This document shows positions 27,706-40,649 of a DNA stretch of 64,000 nt, in pieces (within the stretch, counting starts at the first letter, position 1; each line of letters starts with the position of its first letter). The DNA is taken from NCBI GenBank assembly GCA_942491735.1, contig CALOCN010000014.1, positions 992,001 to 1,056,000 of the forward strand, read 5' to 3'. Below the pieces are notes generated by a model. That model saw only the letters and a list, made by a program, of their open reading frames with translations, was not told the origin of the DNA and did no database searches. The DNA is from CALOCN01 sp942491735 (lineage in GTDB: Bacteria > Eisenbacteria > RBG-16-71-46 > JABDJR01). The translations under genes and the position numbers were made by a program.

Positions 27706-28203
27706 TTAGCCGGCCTTGCTTCCAACCCATTGAGTGCCTTCTAGCGCACCGAAGTCGAGTGTATACGTATCCGACACTCGCTCTCCGGCGGGGGTTGAGT
27801 AGCCTACGGTAATGTGAACGGCGGATGCGAACTTCTCCTTTGGTCGCTCCAGCATCGACGTCAGAAAGGTCTCATACTCTTGCCCAGGAGCCATGAGTGA
27901 TAGTCCACGTTTCAAGAAGCCGAAGGACTTCAGAGAAGTCCAGATTGAATGCTCACAATCAGGAAACATTCGAAGAGTGAATGTGACTTGCGTGGCTGGG
28001 CTATTGCCTGCATTGCGAACAACAAGACTTAAGAGGTGTTTGTTGTCCGAGTTCATCTTCAAGAAGACAATGACGCGGGGGTTTGCTTGAATATGCCGGA
28101 GCTTGCGTGTCTCAAGAACGAGAACAACCGTGGCAATTACGTAAGCGATGGTTGACAGTGCCATGATCGCAGTTGCCAAAAAAGAGTAGAACTCTAGTCC
28201 CAT
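27706..28203 (-). CDS. membrane-anchored protein paired with the PIN-like gene
   Basis: A 165-residue protein. The ATG at 28203 follows GGAGGAGG and gives MGLEFYSFLATAIMALSTIA, a single N-terminal membrane helix (about residues 5-30), then the basic ETRKLRHIQ stop-transfer segment. The soluble part looks like an Ig-like beta-sandwich (LLSLVVRNAGNSPATQVTF ... VHITVGYSTPAGE). Proteins of this shape are common in uncharacterised mobile islands. I do not recognise a named family. It is the first gene of a two-gene unit with the PIN-like protein. Confidence 0.7.
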   Translation of the reverse strand: MGLEFYSFLATAIMALSTIAYVIATVVLVLETRKLRHIQANPRVIVFLKMNSDNKHLLSLVVRNAGNSPATQVTFTLRMFPDCEHSIWTSLKSFGFLKRGLSLMAPGQEYETFLTSMLERPKEKFASAVHITVGYSTPAGERVSDTYTLDFGALEGTQWVGSKAG

Positions 28204-28332
28204 CTTGGCCTCCTCCCAGGTCGATGCCGCGTTTGGGTGCACGGAGAATGGCGGTTTCACACAAGCGGGCCGTTGGCCCGGACAACCCTCAACCTGAACA
28301 GGTTGAACTCACGCGCCTTGGTGGTAACTGCA

Positions 28333-29022
28333 TCAGTAAAGGGCTCGTTGTGTGGCCTTCATCTGACCCCAGGTCACCGGCGCAACTGGAACGGGTGATC
28401 CATACGCCCTTACGTTGTCAATCCAACCTCTCGTGTTCCAAGTGTGAAAGCCGAAGTAGCCAGCCCTAGGCACCGAATCCGTGGCGGTGATCTGCCAACC
28501 GGGCTCCGGACTTCCCTTCTCAAAAACCTTTGCCATCAGGGAAGATCCAATCTTGCCGAACTTCACGACATAAGTGGCCCCTGTGGCAAGATGGTACTCT
28601 GGGCCAGCGTCGTAAGCGATCCGCTCTGCCGAGCCGTTGCCTGTGCTTCGGTTGATCTTGATCTCGTTGTTCCACCCGATGTCCACGTCATACGCTGGGG
28701 TATTGAAGAAACGAGTCGGTTCCGCAGCACAGATGATCACGAAGAGTACGTTCCCATGACTCGTGCTGCCGTAGGTCGGGGTGAACTCACACTCCACCAC
28801 GTAATCGACCCAATCGGCAGTGCCGTTGTAGATTGGATTGCTGCACTCCATGAAGCCGCAGACATTCTCGTTGAAGAGGTGCCCTTCCGTAAGACTCCAG
28901 CCGCCCCAGGGGTCTACCCAACTTGGAACGAGCCCGTTATCGAAGTCATCCTCAAAGAGTAGCTGCGCCCCAGAGGGCGCTGCTGACAACAAGTAGGCAG
29001 CCGCGAGGATCAAGACCCGCAT
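28333..29022 (-). CDS. secreted concanavalin-A-like lectin/glucanase-fold protein
   Basis: A 229-residue exported protein; the ATG at 29022 follows CAGGAGTT and starts a signal peptide ending SGAQL. The pattern LLFEDDFDNGLVPSWVDPWG at the N-terminus and GYFGFHTWNTRGWIDNVRAY at the C-terminus is that of single-domain LamG/DUF1080-like jelly rolls that bind or cleave glycans. No catalytic acid pair is evident, so a binding role is likelier. It stands alone between the PIN-like unit and the IS256 element. Confidence 0.75.
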   Translation of the reverse strand: MRVLILAAAYLLSAAPSGAQLLFEDDFDNGLVPSWVDPWGGWSLTEGHLFNENVCGFMECSNPIYNGTADWVDYVVECEFTPTYGSTSHGNVLFVIICAAEPTRFFNTPAYDVDIGWNNEIKINRSTGNGSAERIAYDAGPEYHLATGATYVVKFGKIGSSLMAKVFEKGSPEPGWQITATDSVPRAGYFGFHTWNTRGWIDNVRAYGSPVPVAPVTWGQMKATQRALY

Positions 29023-29069
29023 GAAGAACTCCTGAAGTATAGGGTGAGGAAGCAATCTAGCATCCAACG

Positions 29070-29078
29070 ATGTAGCTG
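29070..29078. repeat. 9-bp target-site duplication, left copy
   Basis: ATGTAGCTG here and at 31783-31791 flanks the outer IS256-family element. Exact 8-9 bp duplications are the rule for this family. Confidence 0.85.
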
Positions 29079-29202
29079 GTAGTGCAGCCTCTGTTCTGTA
29101 AATTCATTTGACTGAGGGCCTCCTGTAGGAGGCGGTTGAAATTGCGGGCCATGTCGTGTCCCCTGTTGGTGAGTCTAACCAACAACAAGGAGAGCAAGCG
29201 AC

Positions 29203-29601
29203 ATGACCCACGAGGCAGATAGTACGCCGATTCAGGGAGCGTTGGAAGCCTTGGTCGAGAGTGGACTGGAAGGGATGGCCCAAGCGCTGGAGATCCTCTT
29301 CAATGAGGCGGTGAAGGTGGAGCGGAGCAGGTTTCTGGGGGCCCAGGCTTACGAGCGGACGCCCGAGAGGCGTGGGTATGCCAACGGGTTCAAGCCGAAG
29401 ACGGTAAGGAGCCGTGTGGGTGAGCTAAAGCTCCAGATTCCGCAGGTGCGCGAGTCGGAAGAGGGGTTTTACCCTCAATCGTTGGAGCGAGGCCTGCGCA
29501 GCGAGCGTGCATTGAAGCTGGCAGTGGCGGAGATGTATTTACAGGGCGTCTCAACCCGGAAGGTGAAGGCGATCACGGAGCAGCTGTGCGGTTCGAGGTA
29601 G
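29203..29601 (+). pseudogene. IS256 transposase A, 5' part
   Basis: The first 130 or so residues of a mutator-type transposase (MTHEADSTPIQGALEALVES; YERTPERRGYANGFKPKTV). It is cut after EQLCG, at the insertion of element B; the remaining part resumes at 30955. It cannot make active transposase. Confidence 0.9.
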
Positions 29602-30945
29602 TGCAGCCTCTGTTCTGTAAATTCATTTGACCGAGGGCCTCCTGTAGGAGGCGGTTGAAATTGCGGGCCATGTCGTGTCCCCTGTTGGTGAGTCTAACCA
29701 ACAACAAGGAGAGCAAGCGACATGACCCACGAGCCAGATACTACGCCGATTCAGGGGGTGTTGGAAGCGTTGGTAGAGAGCGGACTGGAAGGGATGGCCC
29801 AGGCCCTGCAGATCCTTTTCAATGAGGCAATGAAAGTGGAACGGAGCCAGTTTCTGGGTGCCCAGGCGTATGAACGGACGTCCGAGAGGCGTGGGTATGC
29901 CAACGGGTTTAAATCGAAGACGGTGAGGAGCCGGGTGGGTGAACTGAAGCTCCAGGTTCCGTAGGTGCGCGAGTCAGAAGAGGGGTTTTACCCTCAATCG
30001 TTGGAGCGAGGCCTGCGCAGCGAACGTGCATTGAAGCTGGCAGTGGCGGAGATGTATCTGCAGGGCGTCTCAACCCGGAAGGTGAAGGCGATCACGGAGC
30101 AGCTGTGCGGGTTCGAAGTGAGTTCCACGGAGGTGAGCCGGGCAGCCCAACTGTTGGACGAAGAGCTGGCATCATGGCGCGAACGGCCCTTGGGCGAGAT
30201 GCGGTATCTGATGCTGGATGCACGGTACGAGAAAGTGCGTCACGGTGGAAGCGTGGTGGATGCGGCGGTGCTGATTGCCAAAGGGATCCGGGCGGAAGAT
30301 GGCCGGCGGTGTATTCTGGGAGTCAGCGTCTCCCTGAGTGAGGCAGAGGTTCATTGGCGGCAGTTCCTGGAGCAGCTTCAGGACCGGGGTCTGCACGGAG
30401 TGCAGTTGATCACGACCGATGATCACAAGGGACTTCGGGCGGCGTTGAAGTCACGGATGACGGGTGTGAAGTGGAACCGTTGCCAGTTTCATCTGCAGCA
30501 GAACGCGACGCGGTATGTTCCCAAGGTGGCGATGCGGAGTGGGGTCGCTGCGGACCTGCGGTCGGTCTTCAATGCCCCGGACCAAGTCTCGGCAAGGGAA
30601 CGGCTGAGCCAGGTCGTGACCAAGTACCGCGAGACGGCACCTGCCTTGGCGACCTGGATGGAGGAGAACGTTCCGGAAGGCCTGACGGTCTTCGACCCCG
30701 CGCTGCACTTGACGGAAACGGCGCGGAAACGTCTGCGGACAACCAACGGGCTGGAACGGGTGAACAAGGAACTGAAGCGGCGCACACGGGTCGCCACCCT
30801 GTTCCCAAACGAGGCATCCCTACTCCGCCTCGTCAGCGCCTTGCTCATGGAGATCAGTGAGGAGTGGGAAACCGGAAAAGTCTATCTCGCCATCGGGGGA
30901 GACTGAGATGGCCCGCAGAATTTACAGAAACGATGTTGCTTTATC
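29598..30945 (+). mobile_element. IS256-family element B, inserted in element A
   Basis: A complete 1348-bp copy with the same ends as element A. The flanks CGGTTCGAG (left) and GGGTTCGAA (right) match at seven of nine positions, an imperfect target duplication. A and B are nearly identical at the nucleotide level, so insertion was recent. Confidence 0.88.
29722..30906 (+). pseudogene. IS256 transposase B with internal amber stop
   Basis: A 394-codon transposase reading frame with a TAG at 29962-29964, where copy A has CAG (Gln). Beyond it the frame is intact and carries the DDE residues: D in MLDARYEKVRHGG, D in LITTDDHKGL and E in ERVNKELKRRTRV. A GTG follows the stop directly, but the lost 80 residues include the DNA-binding region, so the copy is likely inactive alone. 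Confidence 0.9.
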
Positions 30946-30954
30946 GGGTTCGAA

Positions 30955-31743
30955 GTGAGTTCCACGGAGGTCAGCCGGGCAGCCCAACTGTTGGATGAAG
31001 AGCTGGCATCATGGCGCGAACGGCCCTTGGGCGAGATGCGGTATCTGATGCTGGATGCACGGTACGAGAAAGTGCGTCACGGTGGAAGCGTGGTGGATGC
31101 GGCGGTGCTGATTGCCAAAGGGATCCGGGCGGAAGATGGCCGGCGGTGTATTCTGGGAGTCAGCGTCTCCCTGAGTGAGGCAGAGGTTCATTGGCGGCAG
31201 TTCCTGGAGCAGCTTCAGGACCGGGGTCTGCACGGAGTGCAGTTGATCACGACCGATGATCACAAGGGACTTCGGGCGGCGTTGAAGTCACGGATGACGG
31301 GTGTGAAGTGGAACCGTTGCCAGTTTCATCTGCAGCAGAACGCGACGCGGTATGTTCCCAAGGTGGCGATGCGGAGTGGGGTCGCTGCGGACCTGCGGTC
31401 GGTCTTCAATGCCCCGGACCAAGTCTCGGCAAGGGAACGGCTGAGCCAGGTCGTGACCAAGTACCGCGAGACGGCACCTGCCTTGGCGACCTGGATGGAG
31501 GAGAACGTTCCGGAAGGCCTGACGGTCTTCGACCCCGCGTTGCACTTGACGGAAACGGCGCGGAAACGTCTGCGGACAACCAACGGGCTGGAACGGGTGA
31601 ACAAGGAACTGAAGCGGCGCACACGCGTTGCGACGTTGTTCCCCAACGAGGCATCCCTACTCCGCCTCGTCAGCGCCCTGCTCATGGAGATCAGTGAGGA
31701 GTGGGAAACCGGAAAAGTCTATCTCGCCATCGGGGGAGACTGA
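30955..31743 (+). pseudogene. IS256 transposase A, 3' part
   Basis: The remaining 262 codons of transposase A, beginning SSTEVSRAAQLL and including all three DDE residues. It differs from the same region of copy B by only a few bases. An in-frame start exists but no ribosome site of its own. Confidence 0.9.
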
Positions 31744-31782
31744 GATGGCCCGCAGAATTTACAGAAACGATGTTGCTTTATC

Positions 31783-31791
31783 ATGTAGCTG
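31783..31791. repeat. 9-bp target-site duplication, right copy
   Basis: ATGTAGCTG, identical to 29070-29078. Confidence 0.85.
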
Positions 31792-31959
31792 GGTGAACCT
31801 GCATCCTAGCGGGCCTGGGGCCATAGACACAGTTTGGGATGGCTATCCAGGACGGTGTGTCGGCGTAGCGGTGTAGCGACGCGGTCACAGCATCGTCACC
31901 ACCAACCGCCCCACCGAGGACCGGGCGTGCAATCTCCTTCCCAACAGGCACTTGCGTCA

Positions 31960-31987
31960 TTGTGCCAGCGCCCAGTCGTGGTATAGA
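31960..31987 (+). promoter_or_regulatory. probable promoter of the hsd operon
   Basis: TTGTGC (31960-31965) and TATAGA (31982-31987) with 16-bp spacing lie 25 bp upstream of the hsdM start, followed by the ribosome site AGGGAG. The rest of 31792-32011 has no gene. Confidence 0.45.
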
Positions 31988-32011
31988 TTCTCTCAGATCA
32001 AGGGAGATTCT

Positions 32012-33832
32012 ATGCCGTCCAAGCGCACCGTCCTAGAAGCACTTACAGCCCACGAACTCCGGGCCGCCATCGACACCTTCGAGCTGGAGCCGGAGGATCG
32101 GCGGAGCCGGGGTGTCCTTCTGGACACCTTGGCGTCCTCCAGGAAGGCCACGCTCCCGAAGATCCTGGAGACTCTCTCGCGAGACACGCTCAAGGACATC
32201 TGCCGGAATCTCGACCTGGACGACTCAGGCCGCAAGAAGGCCAAGATCATCGCCCGCATCCTAGGTGAGGACCCCAGCGATGATTCGCTTGAGGAACCTG
32301 CTGAAGAGGTCATGGCCTCGCCAATCCTCAAGGGCAAGCTCACCCGCCAGGAGCTGGAGCGGTACCTTTGGTCGGCGGCGGACATCCTCCGCGGGTCCAT
32401 TGACTCCAGTGACTACAAGAACTACATCTTCGGTCTCCTTTTTCTGAAGCGCCTGTCCGACGTGTTTGAGGACGAGGCAGAAAAGCTCATCTCTAAAGGT
32501 GTTTCCTCCAAGGTGGCTTGGACAGACCGGGACGAACACCAGTTCTTCGTGGCTCCCCGAGCCCGGTGGGAGGCGATCCAGAAGACCGCCACGAACGTCG
32601 GTGAGGCCATCAACACCGCCTGCTCGGCCTTGGAGGAAGACAACACCTCCCTCGAGGGCGTTCTGGCCGGAATCGACTTCAACGATGAGCGGAAGCTGGG
32701 GAACGCCAAGAACCGGGACGCCGTCCTCAATCGGCTCGTGCAGCACTTCTCTGGGCTGTCCCTCAGGAATGCTGACCTGTCCGAGCCGGATCTCCTCGGG
32801 CGAGCGTACGAGTACCTCATCGAGAAGTTCGCAGACGACGCAGGGAAGAAGGGCGGCGAGTTCTACACCCCCCGCAAGGTGGTCCAGCTCATCGTGGAAC
32901 TCCTTGCCCCCGAGGAGGGGATGCGCATCTGCGACCCGACCGCTGGATCAGGAGGCATGCTGATCGAGTGCGCCCACTACCTGGAGCGGCATGGCAAGAA
33001 CCCCAAGAATCTGACCCTCCACGGCCAGGAGAAGAACCTGGGCACGTGGGCCATCTCAAAGATGAACATGCTGCTCCACGGGTTTCCCGATGCCCGGATC
33101 GAGAAGGGCGACACGATTCGGGACCCCAAGCTTCTCCGTGAGGGGGAGTTGATCCTCTACGACCGGGTGATCGCCAATCCGCCGTTCAGCCTCGACGAGT
33201 GGGGTCAGGAAGTGGCTGAGAACGACCCCTTCGGGCGGTTCCGGTTCGGGGTGCCGCCGAAGTCGAAGGGCGATCTGGCCTTCGTGCAGCACATGGTGGC
33301 AATCTTGAACATGCACGGAAGGCTGGGCGTGGTCATGCCGCACGGGGTGCTGTTCCGCGGTGGAGGCGAGGGCAAGATCCGGGAGGGGCTGCTAAAGGAG
33401 GATCTCTTCGAGGCAGTGATCGGGCTCCCGTCGAACCTGTTCTACGGGACCGGCATTCCCGCATCGATCCTGGTTCTGAACCGGGAGAAGCCCAAGGAAC
33501 GGCAGGGGAAAGTGCTCTTTGTTCACGCATCCGAGGATTACGGGACTGGCACAAATCAGAATCATCTTCGAGACCAGGACGTTCAGCGGATCGTGAGCGC
33601 CTATCGTGAGTACCGAGATATCCCGCGGTACTCACGGATTCGCTCCGTAGAGGAGATTGAGAAGAACGATTGGAATCTCAACATTAGTCGTTATGTGGAT
33701 ACATCAGAAGCAGATGTCGAGGCAATAGATCTGACGACCGCTATCAGGAAGCTGCGGCTGGCTGAGCGGGAACGGGGTAAGGCCGAAGATGTGATGAACG
33801 GGTACCTGAGAGAGTTGGGCTACGGTGAGTGA
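32012..33832 (+). CDS. hsdM: type I restriction-modification DNA methyltransferase subunit
   Basis: A 606-residue N6-adenine methyltransferase, the M subunit of a type I RM enzyme. The ATG at 32012 follows AAGGGAG. Residues 1-80 are an extra N-terminal segment with two helix-turn-helix repeats of SAP-like pattern (LTAHELRAAIDTFEL..., LSRDTLKDICRNLDL...), not part of a minimal HsdM. Then come the HsdM N-terminal helical domain (ELERYLWSAADILRGSID ... FLKRLSDVF), the SAM-binding motif DPTAGSGG (from D308) and the catalytic NPPF (389-392). Its stop overlaps hsdS by 8 bp. Confidence 0.96.
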   Translation: MPSKRTVLEALTAHELRAAIDTFELEPEDRRSRGVLLDTLASSRKATLPKILETLSRDTLKDICRNLDLDDSGRKKAKIIARILGEDPSDDSLEEPAEEVMASPILKGKLTRQELERYLWSAADILRGSIDSSDYKNYIFGLLFLKRLSDVFEDEAEKLISKGVSSKVAWTDRDEHQFFVAPRARWEAIQKTATNVGEAINTACSALEEDNTSLEGVLAGIDFNDERKLGNAKNRDAVLNRLVQHFSGLSLRNADLSEPDLLGRAYEYLIEKFADDAGKKGGEFYTPRKVVQLIVELLAPEEGMRICDPTAGSGGMLIECAHYLERHGKNPKNLTLHGQEKNLGTWAISKMNMLLHGFPDARIEKGDTIRDPKLLREGELILYDRVIANPPFSLDEWGQEVAENDPFGRFRFGVPPKSKGDLAFVQHMVAILNMHGRLGVVMPHGVLFRGGGEGKIREGLLKEDLFEAVIGLPSNLFYGTGIPASILVLNREKPKERQGKVLFVHASEDYGTGTNQNHLRDQDVQRIVSAYREYRDIPRYSRIRSVEEIEKNDWNLNISRYVDTSEADVEAIDLTTAIRKLRLAERERGKAEDVMNGYLRELGYGE

Positions 33833-35074
33833 GTCGAACGGACTCCCGCAAGGCTGGCGCCTAGTTCCATTCGATGAGATTGCCGATGAAGTCCGTGAGA
33901 AGAACCTCGATGGCGATGACATGCCTGTTCTTAGCGTCACCAAGCACTCTGGCTTTGTGGCGTCCCTTGAGTATTTCAAGAAGCAGGTGTTCAGCCGTGA
34001 CACAAAGAACTACAAAGTCGTCAAGAGAGGGCAGTTTGCCTATGCAACCATCCACTTGGACGAGGGCTCCATCGCCTTGCTTGAAGATTGGGACAGGGGA
34101 GCAATTAGTCCAATGTACACAGTGTTTGAGGCCAAAGAAGCCCAAGTAGAATCGCGATTCCTCATTGCTCGACTCAAGAGCCCGGAGTTCGTGCGACTAT
34201 ATGGCACCCTCGGACAGGGGACCGTCAACCGGCGGAAGTCCATCAGCTTCAAGACACTCAGCAAGGTTGAGGTTCCCCTTCCCCCCCTCCCCGAGCAGCG
34301 CAAGATCGCCGCCATCCTCTCCTCGGTGGACGATGCCATCGAGAAGACCCAGGCAGTCATCGACCAAGTCCAGGTGGTTAAGAAGGGCTTGATGCAGGAA
34401 CTGCTCACGCGGGGCATTCCGGAGCGGCACACGCGTTTCAAGAAGACGGAGATCGGGGAGATTCCTGAGGAGTGGGGGGTTGTGACTCTCGGCGACATCA
34501 CACTCGACAGTGCCTTCGGGCCGCGGTTTCCTTCGGGCTGCTACAACCAAGAGGGTAACTTCGCGACGCTGCGGACCACTGATCTAGAGGATGACTGGGA
34601 GATCAACTACGAGACGATGCCATTGGCAAGCCTTCCAGAAGATCGCTTCGTTGGCCATGTCCTGCAGCCTGGGGACCTGTTGATATCGCGATCTGGGACC
34701 TGCGGGATTGCCTGCGTGTTTGAGCAGCATGCTGTTCCCGTTTTGCCTGGAGCCTTCCTAATCAGGTTCCGCTTAAACACCTCTGTGATTCCACGGTTCA
34801 TCCAGCTAGCGATGATGACGCCTTGGGTTCAGGCAGGTGTTCAGGCCATGGCCTCCGGTGGGGTTCAGAAGAATCTCTCTGGGACGAACCTAAAGACTCT
34901 CTTGTTGCCGAGGCCAGCGTTCGATGAACAAGAAGCGATACTTACGTTCATGGCAAGGGTCGATTCTGCGCGCAATGCAAACGAGCAATACCTTAGACAT
35001 CTGAAGATCACGAAGATTGGCTTGACTGCCAAGCTTCTCACTGGAGAGCTTCGCGTTGCTCAAGAGGTTCCAGT

Positions 35075-35078
<4 letters not shown>
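33825..35078 (+). CDS. hsdS: type I restriction-modification specificity subunit
   Basis: A 417-residue specificity subunit starting at GTG within the end of hsdM. Two target-recognition domains (about 1-160 and 215-380) are each followed by a conserved helix. LPPLPEQRKIAAILSSVDDA closes the first, and the shorter LLPRPAFDEQEAILTFMARV closes the second. The half-sites recognised cannot be read from sequence. Its stop overlaps hsdR by 4 bp (GTGA), so M, S and R are made in tight coupling. Confidence 0.95.
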
Positions 35079-38032
<2,954 letters not shown>

Positions 38033-38064
38033 GTGGTGAGCCGGATGAAGGAGGTGGCAACAAG

Positions 38065-39165
38065 ATGAACCTAGAGAAGGTCGTTGTAACGACCACGCCC
38101 TCCATGGAGGGCTGGAGCATCTTGGAGTACGTCGGCGTGGTGTCTTCCCGTGTGGTCGCTGGTACGGGGGTGTTCAGCGATTTCGTTGCAGGCTTCTCCG
38201 ACTTCTTTGGGGGACGGTCGGGAACCTACCAGCGCCAGCTACAGTCGATCAATGAAGACGCACTGAAAGCACTCCGCTTTGAAGTGGCGCAGCTAGGCTG
38301 TAACGCTGTGCTGAGTGTGCGCATCGACCACGATGAAATCTCCGGCAAGAACGTGCAGATGTTCATGGTCACCGCGTCCGGGACGGCTGTGAAGGCAAGG
38401 AAGACGGGGCCGAGCATCGCTGAAGCCGCTGTTGGTACTGCCTTTCTGACGCCGGAGGCCGTCGGGGCAGCTGTGGAAGTCAACGCTTTGAGGGAACGAA
38501 TCAAGTACGACGCGGTGAAGTTTGATGATGAGACCTGGGAACTCGCAATCCGCAACAAGGTCGTGGAGCTAGCTCCGCTGGCACTACGGGAACTAGGCAA
38601 TCCCAAGTTTGATTTCGCAAGGTCATCCGAAGAGCAGCAAAGCTTCCGTGAGCGTTTTCTGACCTTGTTCTCCGCGATTCCAGAAGAGTCGGCGAAAGAA
38701 CACCTCTACTCTGACCTGACCCAATCGCAGGGCACGGGGCAGTGCGCAATCGATACCATCCAAGCCCTGAACTTGTTCGACTTGGAGCGCGTCAAGCGCG
38801 TGGCCTCTGAGGGTCATCCAAAGGGTCGCGAGAGGGCGCTTCAGGTGGTTACCGCCAACTGTTCTAGCTACGGCAGAACGCAAATCTCTGAGCTAAGGCA
38901 GGCGGTCGACTTTGTCAAAAACAAGTACCCGGTTGTTCGGCAAACCAAGACTAAGACGCAACGGTTGACGGGGAAGGAGAAACAGGTCTTCGTGTGTCCA
39001 TGCGGCGTGGAGCTGTACGCCCTGGATGCCAGATGTGCCAACTGTCGGACCGATCAATACGGCATTGGCCCGAAGTTGACCAACCCTGCTCAGGCAGCCC
39101 AGATTCTTGAAACAAGGCTGGCAGTTCTCTGTGAGCACTTTGGTGTGACGGATGAGTCGGACTGA
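38065..39165 (+). CDS. YbjQ-domain protein with C-terminal zinc ribbon, RM-associated
   Basis: A 366-residue protein with a strong ribosome site (AGGAGGTGGCAACAAG). Residues about 5-115 (VVVTTTPSMEGWSILEYVGV ... LGCNAVLSVRIDHDEISGKN ... MFMVTASGTAVK) match the YbjQ/UPF0145 fold, a small pentamer-forming domain of unknown role. The middle is helical. A C-terminal zinc-ribbon-like knuckle has C311-x-C313 and C324-xx-C327. It follows hsdR by 32 bp and overlaps the metalloprotease gene by 14 bp. It may be an accessory of the RM locus; that is inference from context only. Confidence 0.75.
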   Translation: MNLEKVVVTTTPSMEGWSILEYVGVVSSRVVAGTGVFSDFVAGFSDFFGGRSGTYQRQLQSINEDALKALRFEVAQLGCNAVLSVRIDHDEISGKNVQMFMVTASGTAVKARKTGPSIAEAAVGTAFLTPEAVGAAVEVNALRERIKYDAVKFDDETWELAIRNKVVELAPLALRELGNPKFDFARSSEEQQSFRERFLTLFSAIPEESAKEHLYSDLTQSQGTGQCAIDTIQALNLFDLERVKRVASEGHPKGRERALQVVTANCSSYGRTQISELRQAVDFVKNKYPVVRQTKTKTQRLTGKEKQVFVCPCGVELYALDARCANCRTDQYGIGPKLTNPAQAAQILETRLAVLCEHFGVTDESD

Positions 39166-39877
39166 TCCCGGGATCGAGCGGTCCGAGATCAACCACGGCC
39201 AAGGGCGAATCAAGTACCAGATTCACCGCAGCCCCCGGCGGAAGACGGTGTCCGTCGCGGTGGACCCCGATCTAGGAGTGCTTCTCACGGCCCCTACGGG
39301 CGTCTCAGTGACCCAGCTGGATGGCATTGTGAGGCGGAAGGCCGGGTGGATTCGGGAGCGGCTTAGGAGGCTCTCTGAAGCTAGGGGAACCAAGGAGTTC
39401 GTATCCGGGGAGTCTTTCTCCTACCTGGGTCGGCAGTACCGTCTCCGGGTTCGTCGGAACGGGAGGCGGCCCGTCAAGCTGGACCGGGGCTGGCTGACCG
39501 TCGGGATCGCATCTGGGGAGGGAGCCCTAGAGGTCCGGGGCCTGCTGGTGGAGTGGTATCGTGGCCATGCCCAGGACCGCTTGACAGAGCGGGTGGCCCT
39601 GTTGGCTCTCAAGGTGGGCGTCGAGGTTCCGGAAATACTCATCCGGGAACCACGCAAGCGGTGGGGGAGCTGCGACAGCGCCGGGCGGCTACGGTTCAAC
39701 TGGCGCATCATCCAGGCGCCGATGCGGCTCGTGGACTACGTGGTGGCGCATGAGCTGGTGCATCTACTGGAGAAGAACCACACGCGGCGGTTCTGGCAGC
39801 TGCTGGGGCGAGCCATGCCGGATTACGACGCGCGGAGGCAGCGACTAGGCCCAGTTGGCTCAGAAGTAGGCTGGTAG
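39152..39877 (+). CDS. YgjP-type (M48-like) metallopeptidase, RM-associated
   Basis: A 241-residue protein of the YgjP/DUF45 family. The zinc site is H200-E201-LV-H204 in VVAHELVHLLEKNH, with H210 as the likely third ligand. The family motif REPRKRWGSCDSAGRLRFNW precedes it. Such proteins are frequent neighbours of type I RM genes, often as the last gene of the operon; their substrate is unknown. It overlaps the YbjQ gene by 14 bp and so belongs to the hsd operon. Confidence 0.9.
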   Translation: MSRTDPGIERSEINHGQGRIKYQIHRSPRRKTVSVAVDPDLGVLLTAPTGVSVTQLDGIVRRKAGWIRERLRRLSEARGTKEFVSGESFSYLGRQYRLRVRRNGRRPVKLDRGWLTVGIASGEGALEVRGLLVEWYRGHAQDRLTERVALLALKVGVEVPEILIREPRKRWGSCDSAGRLRFNWRIIQAPMRLVDYVVAHELVHLLEKNHTRRFWQLLGRAMPDYDARRQRLGPVGSEVGW

Positions 39878-39923
39878 CGGAGCGTAAGTTATCGCCTCTC
39901 CGACAGTCTGGACAGGAGATTCT

Positions 39924-40584
39924 ATGCCTGACGACCCCTTCGCGGACCTTGGTGATCCTCTTCAACTGAGCGATGGTCAACTCGTGGATGCCATTGAAGA
40001 AATGTGGCTTCTCTTGGTTGCGGTTTCTACGGGTATCCGCGATGGCCGCAAGGCTGGGCAACAGTTTGCTGACCTTTACGACTCTGTCAGTCGTGAGTGC
40101 AAGAGGCGGAAGTTGGAGGTCAAGTTGCCGTTTGAGCGCCTAAGTACGTGGACCGCCCGCTGGTCGAGAGGGGATTTGCCCACATACGAATCCCGGCGAG
40201 AGTATCTGAGCAAGATCTTTCCTCCCATGATGGACGCCGTGAGAGAGTCGTTGAGAAACACCTCTGAGGGTCTCAGTCCAGGCACGAAGGAAGAGACAGC
40301 ATCCAGCGTTGTTGCCTCGGTGGCAAGTGAACAGGAAGACCACTCCACCGGAACGGACCAAAGAGCTGACTTTTACCTTCAAGAGCGGGTGTTGATCCGC
40401 GGTTTCTCTCCAGCGACCTCAACGAGGTACAGGGTGGAAATCGGTCGCCAGCGCCTGGATATTCAGCCCGCCAGCCTAGTGCTTCTAGTTGCCCTGGTTG
40501 TCGAGCTTCAGAAAAGGGCTGCCGGAGGCTGGGTAACTGTCGATAGCCTGAGGGCGATTGGCGCATTGCCCGAGAGGCCCCCCG
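39924..40584 (+). pseudogene. gene split by IS3 element, 5' part
   Basis: The first 220 or so residues of a protein whose coding frame resumes beyond the IS3 element. It is preceded by CAGGAGATTCT. The N-terminal half is helical (LSDGQLVDAIEEMWLLLVAV; FADLYDSVSRECKRRKLEV). The region SLVLLVALVVELQKRAAGGW then GWVTVDSLRAIGALPERPP looks like a winged helix. Translation now runs about 13 codons into the IS. It sits 46 bp after the metalloprotease gene and was probably the last gene of the hsd operon. Confidence 0.75.
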
Positions 40585-40649
40585 TGCCAGTATCGAGTGA
40601 GACACTTTCGCCCTGTAATTACTGAAGGGGCAGGAGGTAGATTGCTGAT

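Larger units (their letters stand above)
29079..31782 (+). mobile_element. IS256-family element A, interrupted by a second copy
   Basis: Bounded by exact 9-bp target duplications. The left end contains TTCTGTAAATTC, matched in reverse by GAATTTACAGAAA at the right end. Without the inserted copy the element would be about 1.35 kb, normal for the family. Insertion of the related element B at 29598-30945 splits its transposase gene. Confidence 0.9.

Noticed and set aside
29965..30906. Inner IS256 transposase as a functional gene starting at GTG after the amber codon
   Set aside because: It lacks the N-terminal 80 residues and a ribosome site; the intact family protein starts at 29722.
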